From positions 98,215-162,214 of the forward strand of contig NHCB01000013.1 of assembly GCA_002167745.1 (NCBI GenBank): 64,000 bases of DNA. The letters run 5' to 3'. Below are positions 24,682-35,543 of this stretch, piece by piece. The position numbers and the translations under genes are program-made. Each line of letters begins with the position of its first letter. Position 1 is the stretch's first letter. The notes under the pieces were generated by a model. The model had not been told where the DNA came from. It did no database searches and saw only the letters and a program-made list of their open reading frames with translations. The DNA comes from Betaproteobacteria bacterium TMED22 (lineage in GTDB: Bacteria > Pseudomonadota > Gammaproteobacteria > Burkholderiales > Eutrophovitaceae).

Positions 24682-25857
24682 TTAATTATTTAGTGACACC
24701 ACAGACCAGCTTTGGGCATCTTTGACCAATTTGTGAGTATACCCTTGAGATCCAAGATCCATCTCCTCACCCAACAGATCTTCAACGACAATATCTCCAG
24801 ATTGACGCAATGATTTCATTTTTTCCAAAAGATCAGAATCATCATGAGTACAAGGGGCCCAAATTTTTCTTTGCGACTCTTCTAAAGCCAATTGACTCGC
24901 ACATTGAGTCAGCCTACGCAAATCAATTGTAAATCCCGTAGCTGGTCTGGACCTACCAAAAGACTCTCCGACATGATCATATCTTCCGCCACGCGCGATT
25001 GGGCTTGTCTCACCTTCCACGTAAACCGATACAACCATACCACTGTGGTACCGGAACCCCCTAAGTTCCGCCAGATCGAGAATAACGTGATCCACCTCGT
25101 CTTTAATCGATTGATAAACATTACGAAGCTCATCAATACCTTGGCCTGCCCCTGGGACACCAGTTAGTACATCCCGCGCTGTATCTAAGATAGAGACATC
25201 TCCATAAAGTCTCGGCAACGCCATAATGATCTTTTGCGCGCCTTCTTCATAATCCATAGAAAATTCTTTTAGTGCGGCCGTATCTTTTGTTTGTAATGCT
25301 TCAAAAAAACTGATTGACTGGTTTATGTCTAATTTAAGCCAATCTGATACAGACTGCGCTATTGAAACGCTCCCAAGATCAATCGTGAGTGGTCTATTAA
25401 CTACCAACCTAATACTTTGAATCATCAGTCGATTGATTTCGATATCTGCCGAGATTTTTGAACAGCCAAACAGTTCTGCTCCCAATTGAACTGCCTCGCG
25501 GCTCATGTCTCCCTCTGCCGGCCTTGTTTTGATCACACGGTCAGCGTAGCAAAGTCGTGTAACGCCAGGGTCATCTAACAAATGTGCATCTAATCTAGCG
25601 ATTTGGGGTGTCAGATCAGCTCTAATGCCTAATGTTTTACCCGACATCTGATCCACCAACTTAAAGGTCTGAAGCTCTAAATCCTGACCAGATCCAGTTA
25701 GCAGCGATTCTAGATATTCTATAAGGGGAGGCGAGACAAGCTCATAACCATGCACCGCAAATAAATCTAAGACCTTTCGTCTTATTAACTCGACTCTTTT
25801 TGCCTCTCGAGGAAGCACATCATCCACGAATTCTGGAAGCAACCAATTTGGATGCAT
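24682..25857 (-). CDS. hisZ: ATP phosphoribosyltransferase regulatory subunit
   Basis: 391 aa HisS-like paralogue; LPEFVDDVLPREAKRVELIRRKVLDLFAVHGYELVSPPLIEYLESLL; adjacent to purA. Confidence 0.94.
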   Translation of the reverse strand: MHPNWLLPEFVDDVLPREAKRVELIRRKVLDLFAVHGYELVSPPLIEYLESLLTGSGQDLELQTFKLVDQMSGKTLGIRADLTPQIARLDAHLLDDPGVTRLCYADRVIKTRPAEGDMSREAVQLGAELFGCSKISADIEINRLMIQSIRLVVNRPLTIDLGSVSIAQSVSDWLKLDINQSISFFEALQTKDTAALKEFSMDYEEGAQKIIMALPRLYGDVSILDTARDVLTGVPGAGQGIDELRNVYQSIKDEVDHVILDLAELRGFRYHSGMVVSVYVEGETSPIARGGRYDHVGESFGRSRPATGFTIDLRRLTQCASQLALEESQRKIWAPCTHDDSDLLEKMKSLRQSGDIVVEDLLGEEMDLGSQGYTHKLVKDAQSWSVVSLNN

Positions 25858-25903
25858 GACAATTGCCTATTTATTTCTTAAAGTTAAATCCCAAACAGCT
25901 CAA

Positions 25904-26098
25904 TTACATAAGAATAATAAGTGCAATTGAGCCCACGACCATTGATGTGAGGCCAAAAAAACGAAGTTGGCCATCTGACATGTTTAGCAATCTTGCAAAT
26001 GTATCTCGCCACATTGAAGGCGATAAAAATGGAAGCATTCCCTCGATTATAAGCACAAGGGCTAACGCTATTGCGACATCATAAGTCGCCAAAATCAC
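25904..26098 (-). CDS. DUF2065 family small membrane protein
   Basis: 64 aa; EGMLPFLSPSMWRDTFARLLNMSDGQLRFFGLTSMVVGSIAL; conserved position between hflC and hisZ. Confidence 0.9.
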   Translation of the reverse strand: MILATYDVAIALALVLIIEGMLPFLSPSMWRDTFARLLNMSDGQLRFFGLTSMVVGSIALIILM

Positions 26099-26153
26099 CA
26101 GCCTTCATTTTGTAATTCTCGAGCAGATCATACCAAAATACTTACCACTCGAA

Positions 26154-27011
26154 TCATCGCATGTGTTTGAAGAAAGGCGCCTCTGGTTCAACGATTAAAA
26201 TATCACTCTTGTTATTAAAAGTTTCCCTGTAAGCCCCCATACTCTTGTAGAAAGAATAGAACTCAGGATCTTTTTTGAATGCGTTAGCGTAAATCGCAGC
26301 TGCAGTGGCATCACCCTCACCCTTGACACGCTGAGCGTCTCGATAAGCCTCTGCAATTATTATTTCTCTTTCCCTATCCGCATCAGCTCGAATTTTTTCA
26401 GATTCAGCAAAGCCGGTAGATCTTAGTTCATTCGCCACTCTCTTTCGCTCAGCTTCCATTCGACGATAGACTGCATCGCTAATTTCTGTCGTTAAATCGA
26501 CACGCTTCAGCCGCACATCAAGAACTTCGACACCAATCTTACGTGCATCCACATCGACTTTTTCTCTCATCAACTCCATGATCTCATCGCGCTCGCCTGA
26601 AATCACTTGATAAACAGTTCTTTTACCAAATTCCGCCCTCAAACTATCGTTGACCGTCTTATTCAGCCTATCTCTAGCACGACGTTCATCGCCCCCAACA
26701 CTAATATAGTATTGTTTTACGTCCGATATCCTCCACTTAATGAAGGAGTCAACCAACACATTTTTCTTCTCCGAGGTCAAAAAACGTTCGGGCTCGTCCG
26801 TATCAACAGTATGAGTTCTGGCATCAAAGAATCTAACATTCTCTACAAGCGGCAATTTCCAAAATAATCCAGGCTCTGTTTTGATACTCGTAATCTCTCC
26901 CAATCGAAAGATCATTGCTTTTTCGCGTTGATCAACAGTAAAAAGTGACATACTCGCAATTAGTAGCAGAACCACAATGCTAACTATTGATACAGTGAAT
27001 GAAGTTTTCAT
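26154..27011 (-). CDS. hflC: Protease modulator HflC (SPFH/band 7)
   Basis: 285 aa; FTVDQREKAMIFRLGEI, adjacent to hflK. Confidence 0.96.
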   Translation of the reverse strand: MKTSFTVSIVSIVVLLLIASMSLFTVDQREKAMIFRLGEITSIKTEPGLFWKLPLVENVRFFDARTHTVDTDEPERFLTSEKKNVLVDSFIKWRISDVKQYYISVGGDERRARDRLNKTVNDSLRAEFGKRTVYQVISGERDEIMELMREKVDVDARKIGVEVLDVRLKRVDLTTEISDAVYRRMEAERKRVANELRSTGFAESEKIRADADREREIIIAEAYRDAQRVKGEGDATAAAIYANAFKKDPEFYSFYKSMGAYRETFNNKSDILIVEPEAPFFKHMR

Positions 27012-28186
27012 CTTGTCTCCCTGTCTCTAACGCGAAATGCATTCCTAGTCCTGCTTTCTTCACTACTGCCCCCTATCCCAGATTCGATATCGTTAACTTG
27101 ATCCATTCCGGTATCAAAACTACTGGCATTTCGTGTGATCCCAGATCCGATAAGCTTGTCTAGGGGAAGAAATAATAAATTGCTATTATCTTTTTGATCA
27201 ATGAAGACCTTCGTGGCATTGGTAAATATCGACTGCATGGTATCGAGATACATACGCTCTCGTGTTACTTTTGGCGCCCTACTGTATTCGTTTAATACGC
27301 TCTCAAATCTAGACGCTTCACCTTCTGCCGCGGCTACGACTCTACCACGATAAGCCTCCGCCTCTTGCCCAAGCCTTGCCGCCGCACCCTGGGCCTTTGG
27401 AACCACATCATTATAGTAAGCCTGACCTTCGTTTTTCTGTCTCTCTTGATCCTGCTTTGCCTTCACAGCATCATCGAATGCCGCCTGAACCTGGTCAGGC
27501 GGCTGCGCGTTTTGCATGGTCACTTGACTGACGGTAATTCCCGTTTGATAGCGATCGAGAACCGTTTGCATCAAATCTCGAGCATTCACGGCAAGCTCTT
27601 CCCGACCTTCTTGGAGCACAAAGTCCATCTTACTTTTACCAACAATCTCTCGAATCGCGGATTCCGCCATCTGTTTAACTGCTTGATCCGGATCGCGATT
27701 ATAGAAAAGATAAGCCTCTGGATTCGTCCTTACGTATTGGACTGCAAATTGAAGATCGACGATATTCTCATCATCTGTCAACATAAGCGCCTCGTTCGGC
27801 ACCTTATTTCGAGCGTTATTCCGATACCCTACTTCTATTGTTCTAACCTCAGAAACGTTAACGATTTCTTTACTTCCGACTGGCCAAGGAATATGCCAAT
27901 GTGGCCCAGGTTGAGTGGTCTCAAGATGCCGACCAAACCGAAATACCACTCCACGTTCACTAGCGTCCACTATGTAAACCCCACTCGCCGCCCATAAAAG
28001 TATCGCAATTAGAACAACAATCCCGCCGCCTACGGGAGGCAGACGGCCCGTCGATTTATTGTTACCTCCAGAGCCGTTACCCTTTTGCCCAAAAGACCCA
28101 AGACGCTTATTAAAACGCCGCCATAATTCCTCGAGGTCGGGTGGACCATCATTGTTTTGCCCCCATCTTGGGTCATTCATTGCCAT
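27008..28186 (-). CDS. hflK: FtsH protease activity modulator HflK (SPFH/band 7)
   Basis: MAMNDPRWGQNNDGPPDLEELWRRFNKRLG start, Gly-rich N-terminus, SERGVVFRFGRH. The track ORF begins at 28345 inside hflX; M54 at 28186 is the likely start. Confidence 0.95.
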   Translation of the reverse strand: MAMNDPRWGQNNDGPPDLEELWRRFNKRLGSFGQKGNGSGGNNKSTGRLPPVGGGIVVLIAILLWAASGVYIVDASERGVVFRFGRHLETTQPGPHWHIPWPVGSKEIVNVSEVRTIEVGYRNNARNKVPNEALMLTDDENIVDLQFAVQYVRTNPEAYLFYNRDPDQAVKQMAESAIREIVGKSKMDFVLQEGREELAVNARDLMQTVLDRYQTGITVSQVTMQNAQPPDQVQAAFDDAVKAKQDQERQKNEGQAYYNDVVPKAQGAAARLGQEAEAYRGRVVAAAEGEASRFESVLNEYSRAPKVTRERMYLDTMQSIFTNATKVFIDQKDNSNLLFLPLDKLIGSGITRNASSFDTGMDQVNDIESGIGGSSEESRTRNAFRVRDRETR

Positions 28187-28223
28187 AGTTTTACTTTCGC
28201 TAAAAGTGTATGTGTACGATATC

Positions 28224-29372
28224 TTAAGAAACTTGCTGGTCAAGAACAGAAATAGATTTTTCAGATATTTTTTTCCAATCTGTAAGGAGTAGAAGTTCCG
28301 GGAAAAGTTCTCGAAATTGCTCGACACCGTCTCCAGAAAGCGCACTCAAATTAACTTGTTTTATGGTACCACATGAGAGCCGTTGAATTCCGGGTTTTAG
28401 ATTAGTCAAGTCAATTTTGTTGAAAATATAAATTTGCGGTACGCTTTCAGCACCGATTTCCCGCAAAACAGTCTGAACTTGTTTCATTTCAAACTCAGCC
28501 GATCGACTCGACGCATCGACCACATGAAATAAAACATCCGAATCAGCAGTTTCTTCAAGAGTGGCCTTAAATGCCTCGACTAAGGCATGCGGTAAATCTC
28601 TCACAAATCCCACAGTATCAGACATAACAAACTCTGTTTGATTTACGTATGCAAGCTTCCGCGTCGTTGTATCGAGAGTAGCAAACAATTGGTTGGCTGC
28701 TAACGATTTTGCCTTGGTAAGTCGATTAAATAAACTCGACTTACCGGCATTGGTATAGCCTACCAAGGAAATTTTCAGCACACCCCTTCTATTTCGACTG
28801 CGACGACGCGTCTTCCTTTGCTTCTCGATAATAGCTAACTTTCTCTTAAGGGACTTCACACGGAAACCCAATAAGCGACGATCCGTTTCCAATTGCGTCT
28901 CGCCAGGACCCCGAAGACCGATCCCCCCTTTTTGACGTTCCAAGTGCGTCCAACCTCGAATCAATCGAGTCGCCAAATGAGTGAGTTGCGCCAATTCAAC
29001 CTGAACCTTCCCTTCATGAGTTCGAGCTCTTTGGGCGAAAATATCTAGGATTAAGCTAGTGCGATCCAAAGTTCTGCATTTGACCAAGCGCTCTACATTT
29101 CTCTGTTGTACGGGAGAAATTGCGTGGTTAAAGACTACTAAATCAGCCTTCCTATCCGAAACAAGTTTTGCTAACTCCTCGATTTTTCCCTTCCCAGCGA
29201 ACATAGCCGCGTCAGGACGATCCCTTTTTCCAAGAAGAATATCGAGAATAGTCGCTCCGGCACTCGCGACTAGGAGTTTAATTTCGTCAATGGACTCTTC
29301 AAACGAGTGATCTCTAAAGTCAATACAAACAATAATCGCTCTATACACAGTCCTACTCACCAGGTCAAACAA
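28224..29372 (-). CDS. hflX: GTPase HflX
   Basis: 382 aa; GIGLRGPGETQLETDRR, LVGYTNAGKSSLFNRLT, SDTVGFVRDLPHALVEAFKATLEE. Confidence 0.96.
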   Translation of the reverse strand: MFDLVSRTVYRAIIVCIDFRDHSFEESIDEIKLLVASAGATILDILLGKRDRPDAAMFAGKGKIEELAKLVSDRKADLVVFNHAISPVQQRNVERLVKCRTLDRTSLILDIFAQRARTHEGKVQVELAQLTHLATRLIRGWTHLERQKGGIGLRGPGETQLETDRRLLGFRVKSLKRKLAIIEKQRKTRRRSRNRRGVLKISLVGYTNAGKSSLFNRLTKAKSLAANQLFATLDTTTRKLAYVNQTEFVMSDTVGFVRDLPHALVEAFKATLEETADSDVLFHVVDASSRSAEFEMKQVQTVLREIGAESVPQIYIFNKIDLTNLKPGIQRLSCGTIKQVNLSALSGDGVEQFRELFPELLLLTDWKKISEKSISVLDQQVS

Positions 29373-29438
29373 CCGACGTTGGCCACCAACCGAGTCTTTG
29401 CGCTCACATGGCGGCTGTGAAGCATTTTAAAAAAGCTG

Positions 29439-29456
29439 GAGTAATTAGAACTACTC
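29439..29456 (-). terminator. Hairpin plus T-tract overlapping the hfq stop codon
   Basis: Minus strand GAGTAGT-TCTA-ATTACTC (7 bp, one G-U) then CAGCTTTTTT; hfq stop at 29451-29453. Confidence 0.6.
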
Positions 29457-29678
29457 ATCCACCCCTATAGTCACTGCCTTGGATGGCACGATAGTAGACA
29501 CAGCATGCTTGTAGACCATTTGAGTCACAGTGTTCTTGAGCAGAATCACGTACTGGTCGAATGAATCCACATGGCCTTGGAGTTTTATTCCATTAACTAA
29601 ATAAATTGCGACTTGGACGCGCTCTTTTCTTAGTGCATTTAAAAATGGGTCTTGTAACATTTGCCCTTTCGATGACAT
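29451..29678 (-). CDS. hfq: RNA chaperone Hfq
   Basis: 75 aa; [42 protein letters not shown] and [10 protein letters not shown]. Confidence 0.98.
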   Translation of the reverse strand: MSSKGQMLQDPFLNALRKERVQVAIYLVNGIKLQGHVDSFDQYVILLKNTVTQMVYKHAVSTIVPSKAVTIGVDE

Positions 29679-29783
29679 CTTAACTCCTGGCGTTATCAGC
29701 GGTTTTAATCAGTTCGGTTCTGACAATATAAATAAGTATTCGTTCCTATGGTCAGGGTAAAGTGTACTCTAACGCAGACCATA

Positions 29784-31151
29784 TTAAGTAGACAAATATT
29801 TGTGTCGTCTCCTATAAGGATTATCTCCTTGTTTAAAAATCACCCTTACCTGAGTTCCTTTGAGTTTAAAGGCAGAGGTGAACGAGCTTTCTAAATAGCG
29901 TCTGTAACTTTCTGGCACTCCATCCAACGAATTTCCATGAATCACAACTAAGGGAGGATTAATTCCACCTTGATGTGCGTAGCGTAACTTGGGACGACTG
30001 TATCCTTTTCGCGGAGGCGATTGCCTTTCAGTAGCTATTTTTAAAACACGTGTTAACTGTGGCGTCGGCAGGTTCATCCTAGACGACTTGAATGCGACAT
30101 TTACGGACCGAAGCAGCCCTGCAATCCCAGAGCCCTTGGCAGCCGAAATATAATGCACTTTTGCAAAATCTATGAATCGCAACTTACGTCTATAGGTTCT
30201 GTCGAGTACTTCCTTAGCCTCCTCGTCGCAAATATCCCACTTATTAATGACCACAACAATCGCCCTACCAGCCTCAACCGCGAAAGCAGCAAGATTGACA
30301 TCCTGATCCGATACGCCTTCAGTACCGTCTACGACAATAATAACTACGTTCGACTCTTCAATCGCTTGGAGCGCTTTGATAACAGAAAATTTCTCTATTG
30401 CCTCGCTAACTTTTCCTCTTTTTCGCACTCCAGCAGTATCGACAATAGTGTAGTCTTTCCCTTCTCTCTGAAACGCAATCTCGATAGCATCGCGGGTAGT
30501 CCCCGGTTTATCGAAAGTAATTACCCGCTCTTCCCCTATGATGGAATTAACTAATGTAGATTTACCGACATTTGGTCGTCCAATAATCGCCATGACCGGA
30601 TGTCTGTCCTCGTTCCTGCTCTCTGGAACTTCCTCTTCACTATCTTCCGCAAGTTGATTTTCAATCTCAGAAAGCAAATCAGAAATTCCATCACCGTGGG
30701 CAGCAGAAATAACCCTAGGGGTCCCTAATCCAAGTTCATAAAATTCAACCGTTATCAGGCTAGTCCTTGCGCCCTCCCCTTTATTCGCGATCACCCAAAT
30801 AGGTCTGCCTGACTTTCGTAATTGAGCGGCGACGAGCAAATCTTCATTAGTTAATCCAGCTCGCAAATCAACAATAAATAAGGTCAAATCGCTCTCATCA
30901 ACCGCCTGTGCGGCCTGCTTCGCCATTTCCCCAAATACGCCACGACTTAGACTTTTATCAAACTCTAATCCCCCGGTATCTACAACAATAAATTGAGATC
31001 CGTTAGTTTTAACCAGTCCATAATGCCTATCTCTAGTCAATCCAGGTTGACTGCCGACAATGGCGCTTCGGGTGCGGGTTAGGCGATTGAACAGGGTTGA
31101 CTTCCCAACATTGGGACGTCCTACCAGCGCAACGGTTTTTGACATAGCCAT
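29784..31151 (-). CDS. der: Ribosome biogenesis GTPase Der (double Era-like)
   Basis: 455 aa; two G domains (ALVGRPNVGKSTLFNRL and AIIGRPNVGKSTLVNSI), C-terminal KH-like domain. Confidence 0.97.
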   Translation of the reverse strand: MAMSKTVALVGRPNVGKSTLFNRLTRTRSAIVGSQPGLTRDRHYGLVKTNGSQFIVVDTGGLEFDKSLSRGVFGEMAKQAAQAVDESDLTLFIVDLRAGLTNEDLLVAAQLRKSGRPIWVIANKGEGARTSLITVEFYELGLGTPRVISAAHGDGISDLLSEIENQLAEDSEEEVPESRNEDRHPVMAIIGRPNVGKSTLVNSIIGEERVITFDKPGTTRDAIEIAFQREGKDYTIVDTAGVRKRGKVSEAIEKFSVIKALQAIEESNVVIIVVDGTEGVSDQDVNLAAFAVEAGRAIVVVINKWDICDEEAKEVLDRTYRRKLRFIDFAKVHYISAAKGSGIAGLLRSVNVAFKSSRMNLPTPQLTRVLKIATERQSPPRKGYSRPKLRYAHQGGINPPLVVIHGNSLDGVPESYRRYLESSFTSAFKLKGTQVRVIFKQGDNPYRRRHKYLST

Positions 31152-31172
31152 AAAATAAACACTCAGGCTGGA

Positions 31173-31191
31173 AGATCAAAAATTTTGATCT
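31173..31191 (-). terminator. Near-perfect palindrome covering the bamB stop codon
   Basis: AGATCAAAA-A-TTTTGATCT; bamB stop TGA at 31176-31178. Confidence 0.4.
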
Positions 31192-32309
31192 ATCCCAAAA
31201 GTATATAAATTGCCCTCTGACGTTTGAACCAGTAATTCATTATCAGTTGCTATCGGATTGGTCAAGATCGGACTGCCATCGGTTTTTGTTCTTCCGACAT
31301 ATGATCCATCAACAACGCTAATGGCCGAAATTATCCCTTCCAAGTCTCCAACCATTAGCCAAGACCCCATAACCGTCGGACCAGTAATCTTACGATACCG
31401 GAAAGATTCATTACGCCACAATACCGCACCTGTATTTCTGTCCAAAGCCATAACATACCCCGCCTCATCAGACACGAATACTCTCTCATCGTCATAACCA
31501 AGGCTACCGACCGCTGAGACTCGGACACTCCAGTTAGGTTGACCAGTTTCTATATCGAAACAAGAAACCCGACCTTGGAAAGTAGCCATACACACGACGT
31601 CTTTTAGAACCAATGGAGTACCTACCACATCCGAAATGCGCTCAAGCTCATTATCTCCAGAAGGAATAGAGACATTCACACTCCATAGGACCTCACCCGC
31701 CGAACTATCCAGATTCATCGCAATTCCGCCATGGAACCCGGCGATAATCGAGTCAGACAATCCAACTCCCAACCCGGGATTTGATCGCAAAATCAAACTT
31801 TGACTTGGTGCTTGGAAATCCCAGTTAAATTCCCCAGTATCTCTATCTAATCCAACCAGCCTACCCTGAACATCACGCGCAATCACTGTTTGTCCTGCTG
31901 CCATAGGCGCCCCCATTACGGAGTTTCCAATGTTGGACTGCCATCTTACGACGCCATTAGAATCCATCAGACTGACCATTCCATCTTCACCACCTAAGAA
32001 AATCTCCCCATCGGCGACGCCCAATCCCCCAGATATTTTCTCATCGAATGCAACCTCATAAATTTTACGTCCTGTCTCAATATCAAAACACAAAACAGAA
32101 TATGCAGAAGCACCGCACACACGCTCAGCCGAGGCAATCGGAGAAAAGATAGCTGCGTAGGGATCACCGAGTGATTTATCCCAAATCTTATTTAACGATA
32201 TTTGCTGCTCAAATTCTGGAAGATCAACCGCCTCTCGGCGCTGAGTACCCGAGCACGCAACGGTAATCAAAGTCGACAAAACGAACGCGCAAAATACAAA
32301 AAGTCTCAC
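31176..32309 (-). CDS. bamB: Outer membrane protein assembly factor BamB (PQQ-repeat lipoprotein)
   Basis: 377 aa, lipobox VACSG, beta-propeller repeats (GRVSCFDIETGQPNWSVR); between der and yfgM. Confidence 0.94.
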   Translation of the reverse strand: MRLFVFCAFVLSTLITVACSGTQRREAVDLPEFEQQISLNKIWDKSLGDPYAAIFSPIASAERVCGASAYSVLCFDIETGRKIYEVAFDEKISGGLGVADGEIFLGGEDGMVSLMDSNGVVRWQSNIGNSVMGAPMAAGQTVIARDVQGRLVGLDRDTGEFNWDFQAPSQSLILRSNPGLGVGLSDSIIAGFHGGIAMNLDSSAGEVLWSVNVSIPSGDNELERISDVVGTPLVLKDVVCMATFQGRVSCFDIETGQPNWSVRVSAVGSLGYDDERVFVSDEAGYVMALDRNTGAVLWRNESFRYRKITGPTVMGSWLMVGDLEGIISAISVVDGSYVGRTKTDGSPILTNPIATDNELLVQTSEGNLYTFGIDQNF

Positions 32310-32941
32310 TGCGATCCTAAACTGTCAATCTTGATCTGAACGATGTCCACCCATGGATTACCGTCTTGCAACAAACTCAATGCCTCTTGATAAGCAGCAA
32401 GAGCTTTTTCGTTCATATTTTGAGCCGCGTAGATATCGCCCCGCAGATCAGCATATAAACCCGACATTGCAGCATCAGCATCTCCATCAAGTGCTGTCAT
32501 CGCCAAATTAAACTCCTCAGTCATTAAATAAAGGGCTCCCAAACGAAGTTTCGCTAACGCCACCAAACTGCTATCGCGTGAGTCATCAACAACACTTCGC
32601 AAAAGATTTATCGCCTCTTCATGCTTACCCTTATCGCTCTCGGTTCTCGCTAAATTCAACCGGGCTAAGTCCCCGTAGTACGTATCGCCATATTCGGCAA
32701 TGATCTCCCTTGATGTGGAGCTAACAAGATCCAAATCTTCGCTGGCCCCAGCCGACTCAAGTTTATTAAATGAAGAGGAAGCAGATTGCGCCTTTGTGTT
32801 TACTTGAAGTTCCCACCACTTTGTACCACCAAAACCAACTACAACAGCAACCGCCACTGCGATCACGATCCGTCCGTACGATCTCCAAAACTGCTGAAGA
32901 GCATCTAACTGTTCTTGTTCATCTAAATCGAAAGTTGCCAT
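32306..32941 (-). CDS. YfgM-like tetratricopeptide repeat membrane protein
   Basis: 211 aa; EQEQLDALQQFWRSYGRIVIAVAVAVVVGFGGTKWWE single TM plus TPR; position between hisS and bamB. Confidence 0.9.
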   Translation of the reverse strand: MATFDLDEQEQLDALQQFWRSYGRIVIAVAVAVVVGFGGTKWWELQVNTKAQSASSSFNKLESAGASEDLDLVSSTSREIIAEYGDTYYGDLARLNLARTESDKGKHEEAINLLRSVVDDSRDSSLVALAKLRLGALYLMTEEFNLAMTALDGDADAAMSGLYADLRGDIYAAQNMNEKALAAYQEALSLLQDGNPWVDIVQIKIDSLGSQ

Positions 32942-32979
32942 ATTAATTACCTAAAGTTTTTATAATCGTAATTGTAAGT

Positions 32980-34266
32980 CTAAACACCAGCTTCACAAAT
33001 TCTTTCGACGGCATCATATACGCTAAGCTCCTGCTGTTGGGTAGCAAATTTACCATTGCTGGCGCGCAGAGACTTCAAAGAAATTGTTTTTTTAGCTACC
33101 TCGTCGTCGCCGATGATAACAGCAAATTTAGCACCGCTATTATCAGCCTTCTTCATTTGTGATTTTAGAGCACCACCACCACAATGAAGTACCACTTTCA
33201 AACCATTATCTCGCAGTATTTTTGCAATATCCCAAGCGTAGAGCTGCGCTGTTTTATCTGAAGACACCAAATAAACATCGGGATTTTCTCTCGAGATCTC
33301 TATTTCGCATGAACTTAAGACAGCAAGAACTCTTTCGAGACCTAAAGCGAATCCGCATGCAGGAATGAGTTTGCCACCAATTTGCTCTGCCAAACTGTTG
33401 TATCGCCCGCCGGCACAAATGGTACTTTGAGCTCCTAAGAAGTCGGTCTTCCATTCATAGACAACATCATTATAGTAATCTAAACCTCTGACGAGATTAG
33501 GATTGACTGTGTAAGTAATTCCTGAGCGATCGAGAAATTGTTTAAATTGCTCCATCTTATCAATGGATTCATTTGACAAGAAGTCCAGCAACTTTGGTGC
33601 TGACGAAACAATCTCCTTTGTGTGAGGGTTTTTAGTATCCAGAACTCTCAGCGGATTCGTATTGATACGCCTACGCGAATCCTCATCCAAACTCTCCTCG
33701 CGCTCCTTTAAAAAGCTAACTAAAAACTCCCTATATTTTTTTCTATCGTCTTTGCTCCCTAAAGAGTTCACCTCCAACCGAACTCCCTTGGCTGATATCC
33801 CTAATTTACTCCATAGCTCGGATACCATCATGACGTGCTCAGCATCGATATCTGGACCCTCGAAGCCAAGCGCCTCTACCCCAACTTGGTAAAACTGTCT
33901 GAACCGGCCCTTTTGTGGTCGTTCGTGCCGAAACATAGGTCCGCAGTAATACAATCGTCTCGATTTTCCATAAGTCATATTGTGCTCGATCGCTGCACGA
34001 ACTACGGAAGCTGTTCCCTCTGGCCGCAATGTCAACGAATCTCCATTCAATGCGTCAATGAAGGTGTACATTTCTTTTTCAACGATATCCGTTGTCGAGC
34101 CGATAGATCTTACAAATAAATCAGTGTTTTCTAAAATAGGAGTACGGATATTTTGATATCCAAACATTGCTAGCCAATCTCGAATAACAGACTCAATCCA
34201 TTCCCACTGATAACTCTCTTCAGGAAGAATGTCATTCATCCCTCGAATCGCTTGAATTCTACTCAT
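32980..34266 (-). CDS. hisS: Histidine-tRNA ligase
   Basis: 428 aa; IQAIRGMNDILPEESYQWEWIE, LRPEGTASVVRA, GLDYYNDVVYEW. Confidence 0.97.
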   Translation of the reverse strand: MSRIQAIRGMNDILPEESYQWEWIESVIRDWLAMFGYQNIRTPILENTDLFVRSIGSTTDIVEKEMYTFIDALNGDSLTLRPEGTASVVRAAIEHNMTYGKSRRLYYCGPMFRHERPQKGRFRQFYQVGVEALGFEGPDIDAEHVMMVSELWSKLGISAKGVRLEVNSLGSKDDRKKYREFLVSFLKEREESLDEDSRRRINTNPLRVLDTKNPHTKEIVSSAPKLLDFLSNESIDKMEQFKQFLDRSGITYTVNPNLVRGLDYYNDVVYEWKTDFLGAQSTICAGGRYNSLAEQIGGKLIPACGFALGLERVLAVLSSCEIEISRENPDVYLVSSDKTAQLYAWDIAKILRDNGLKVVLHCGGGALKSQMKKADNSGAKFAVIIGDDEVAKKTISLKSLRASNGKFATQQQELSVYDAVERICEAGV

Positions 34267-34325
34267 TAACTTCGTCTTTCATAAAGCTATTCAATAAGAT
34301 ATCGCACACACTTGGCATCTTTAGC

Positions 34326-35543
34326 TCAACTGCCATACGTCTCACGTACATACTCATTCACAATGTCTTCGAACTCTTGAGCAATTGCGTCGCCCTTGAG
34401 TGTTTTAACTCTTACTCCATCGACATAGACTGGTGCGACAGGGTTCTCACCCGACCCAGGCAAACTGATTCCGATATTTGCATTTTTACTTTCTCCCGGT
34501 CCATTCACCACACACCCCATCACAGCAACCTTCATATCCTCGACGCCTTTGAACTTTTTCTTCCAAATGGACATTTCTTTCCTAAGAAATGTCTGAATCT
34601 CCTGAGCAAGGATTTGAAAAAAGTCGCTCGATGTTCGGCCACATCCTGGACACGATATAACAAGGGGTGTGAAAGCTCGAATACCCATAGTTTGAAGCAA
34701 CTCCTGGGCAACATAAACTTCCTCCTCACGCTGCCCACCAGGCTGCGGGGTCAGTGAGATTCTTACTGTATCTCCAATCCCCTCTTGTAACAAAACTGCC
34801 AATGCAGCGCTCGACGAAACAATGCCTTTGCTGCCCATCCCGGCTTCGGTAAGGCCAAGATGTAGTGGATAATTTGATCGTGAACTCAATTCCCGGTAAA
34901 CGGTAATTAACTCCTGCACATCGCTCACCTTGCACGAGACTATGATTTTGTCATGAGCCAAACCAATTGTCTCCGCTATTTCCGCGCTGCTCATAGCAGA
35001 CAAAATTAGGGCTTCGCGCACGAGAGCGTTATTACTAAGAGGCTGATTCCTCAACGCATTCTCATCCATCAATCGACTGAGCTGATCTTGATCCAAGCTA
35101 CCCCAATTAGCACCAATTCTAACTGGCTTATCGTATTTACACGCGTACTCAATGATGGATGAAAATTGACTATCTTTTTTACTTCCTCTACCGACATTTC
35201 CGGGATTAATTCGATACTTATCCAAATTTTCCGCGCACTCCGGATGCTCTTTCAAGAGTCGGTGACCATTGAAATGAAAGTCCCCTACGATTGGACACTC
35301 AACATTTTTTTTTGCCAAAGCTTCTTTTATCCTTGGCACGGCAGCTGCAGCCTCTGACGTGTTCACGGTCACCCTAACAATCTCCGAACCAGCGGAATGT
35401 AATTGTGCAATTTGATTTACCGTTTTATCAATATCCGCAGTATCCGTATCAGTCATCGACTGAACAACCACTGGATGCTGACTACCCACCAGAACCGAAC
35501 CGACTGCAACCGTGTTCGTCTTTTGTCGTATCGTCATATTCAT
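34326..35543 (-). CDS. ispG: (E)-4-hydroxy-3-methylbut-2-enyl-diphosphate synthase (flavodoxin)
   Basis: 405 aa; [42 protein letters not shown]. Confidence 0.97.
   Translation of the reverse strand: MNMTIRQKTNTVAVGSVLVGSQHPVVVQSMTDTDTADIDKTVNQIAQLHSAGSEIVRVTVNTSEAAAAVPRIKEALAKKNVECPIVGDFHFNGHRLLKEHPECAENLDKYRINPGNVGRGSKKDSQFSSIIEYACKYDKPVRIGANWGSLDQDQLSRLMDENALRNQPLSNNALVREALILSAMSSAEIAETIGLAHDKIIVSCKVSDVQELITVYRELSSRSNYPLHLGLTEAGMGSKGIVSSSAALAVLLQEGIGDTVRISLTPQPGGQREEEVYVAQELLQTMGIRAFTPLVISCPGCGRTSSDFFQILAQEIQTFLRKEMSIWKKKFKGVEDMKVAVMGCVVNGPGESKNANIGISLPGSGENPVAPVYVDGVRVKTLKGDAIAQEFEDIVNEYVRETYGS

Noticed and set aside
27365-27997. 210-aa plus-strand ORF
   Set aside because: Antisense to hflK, low-complexity/atypical composition, no recognisable domain; frame shadow of a real gene.
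28187-28345. 53-aa N-terminal extension of hflK in the ORF track
   Set aside because: Overlaps the 3' end of hflX in another frame; the conserved HflK N-terminus MAMNDPRWGQNN begins at 28186.
29792-29803. ACAAATATTTGT palindrome near the der 3' end
   Set aside because: Lies within the der coding end with no loop or T-tract; AT-rich palindromes of this length are expected by chance.
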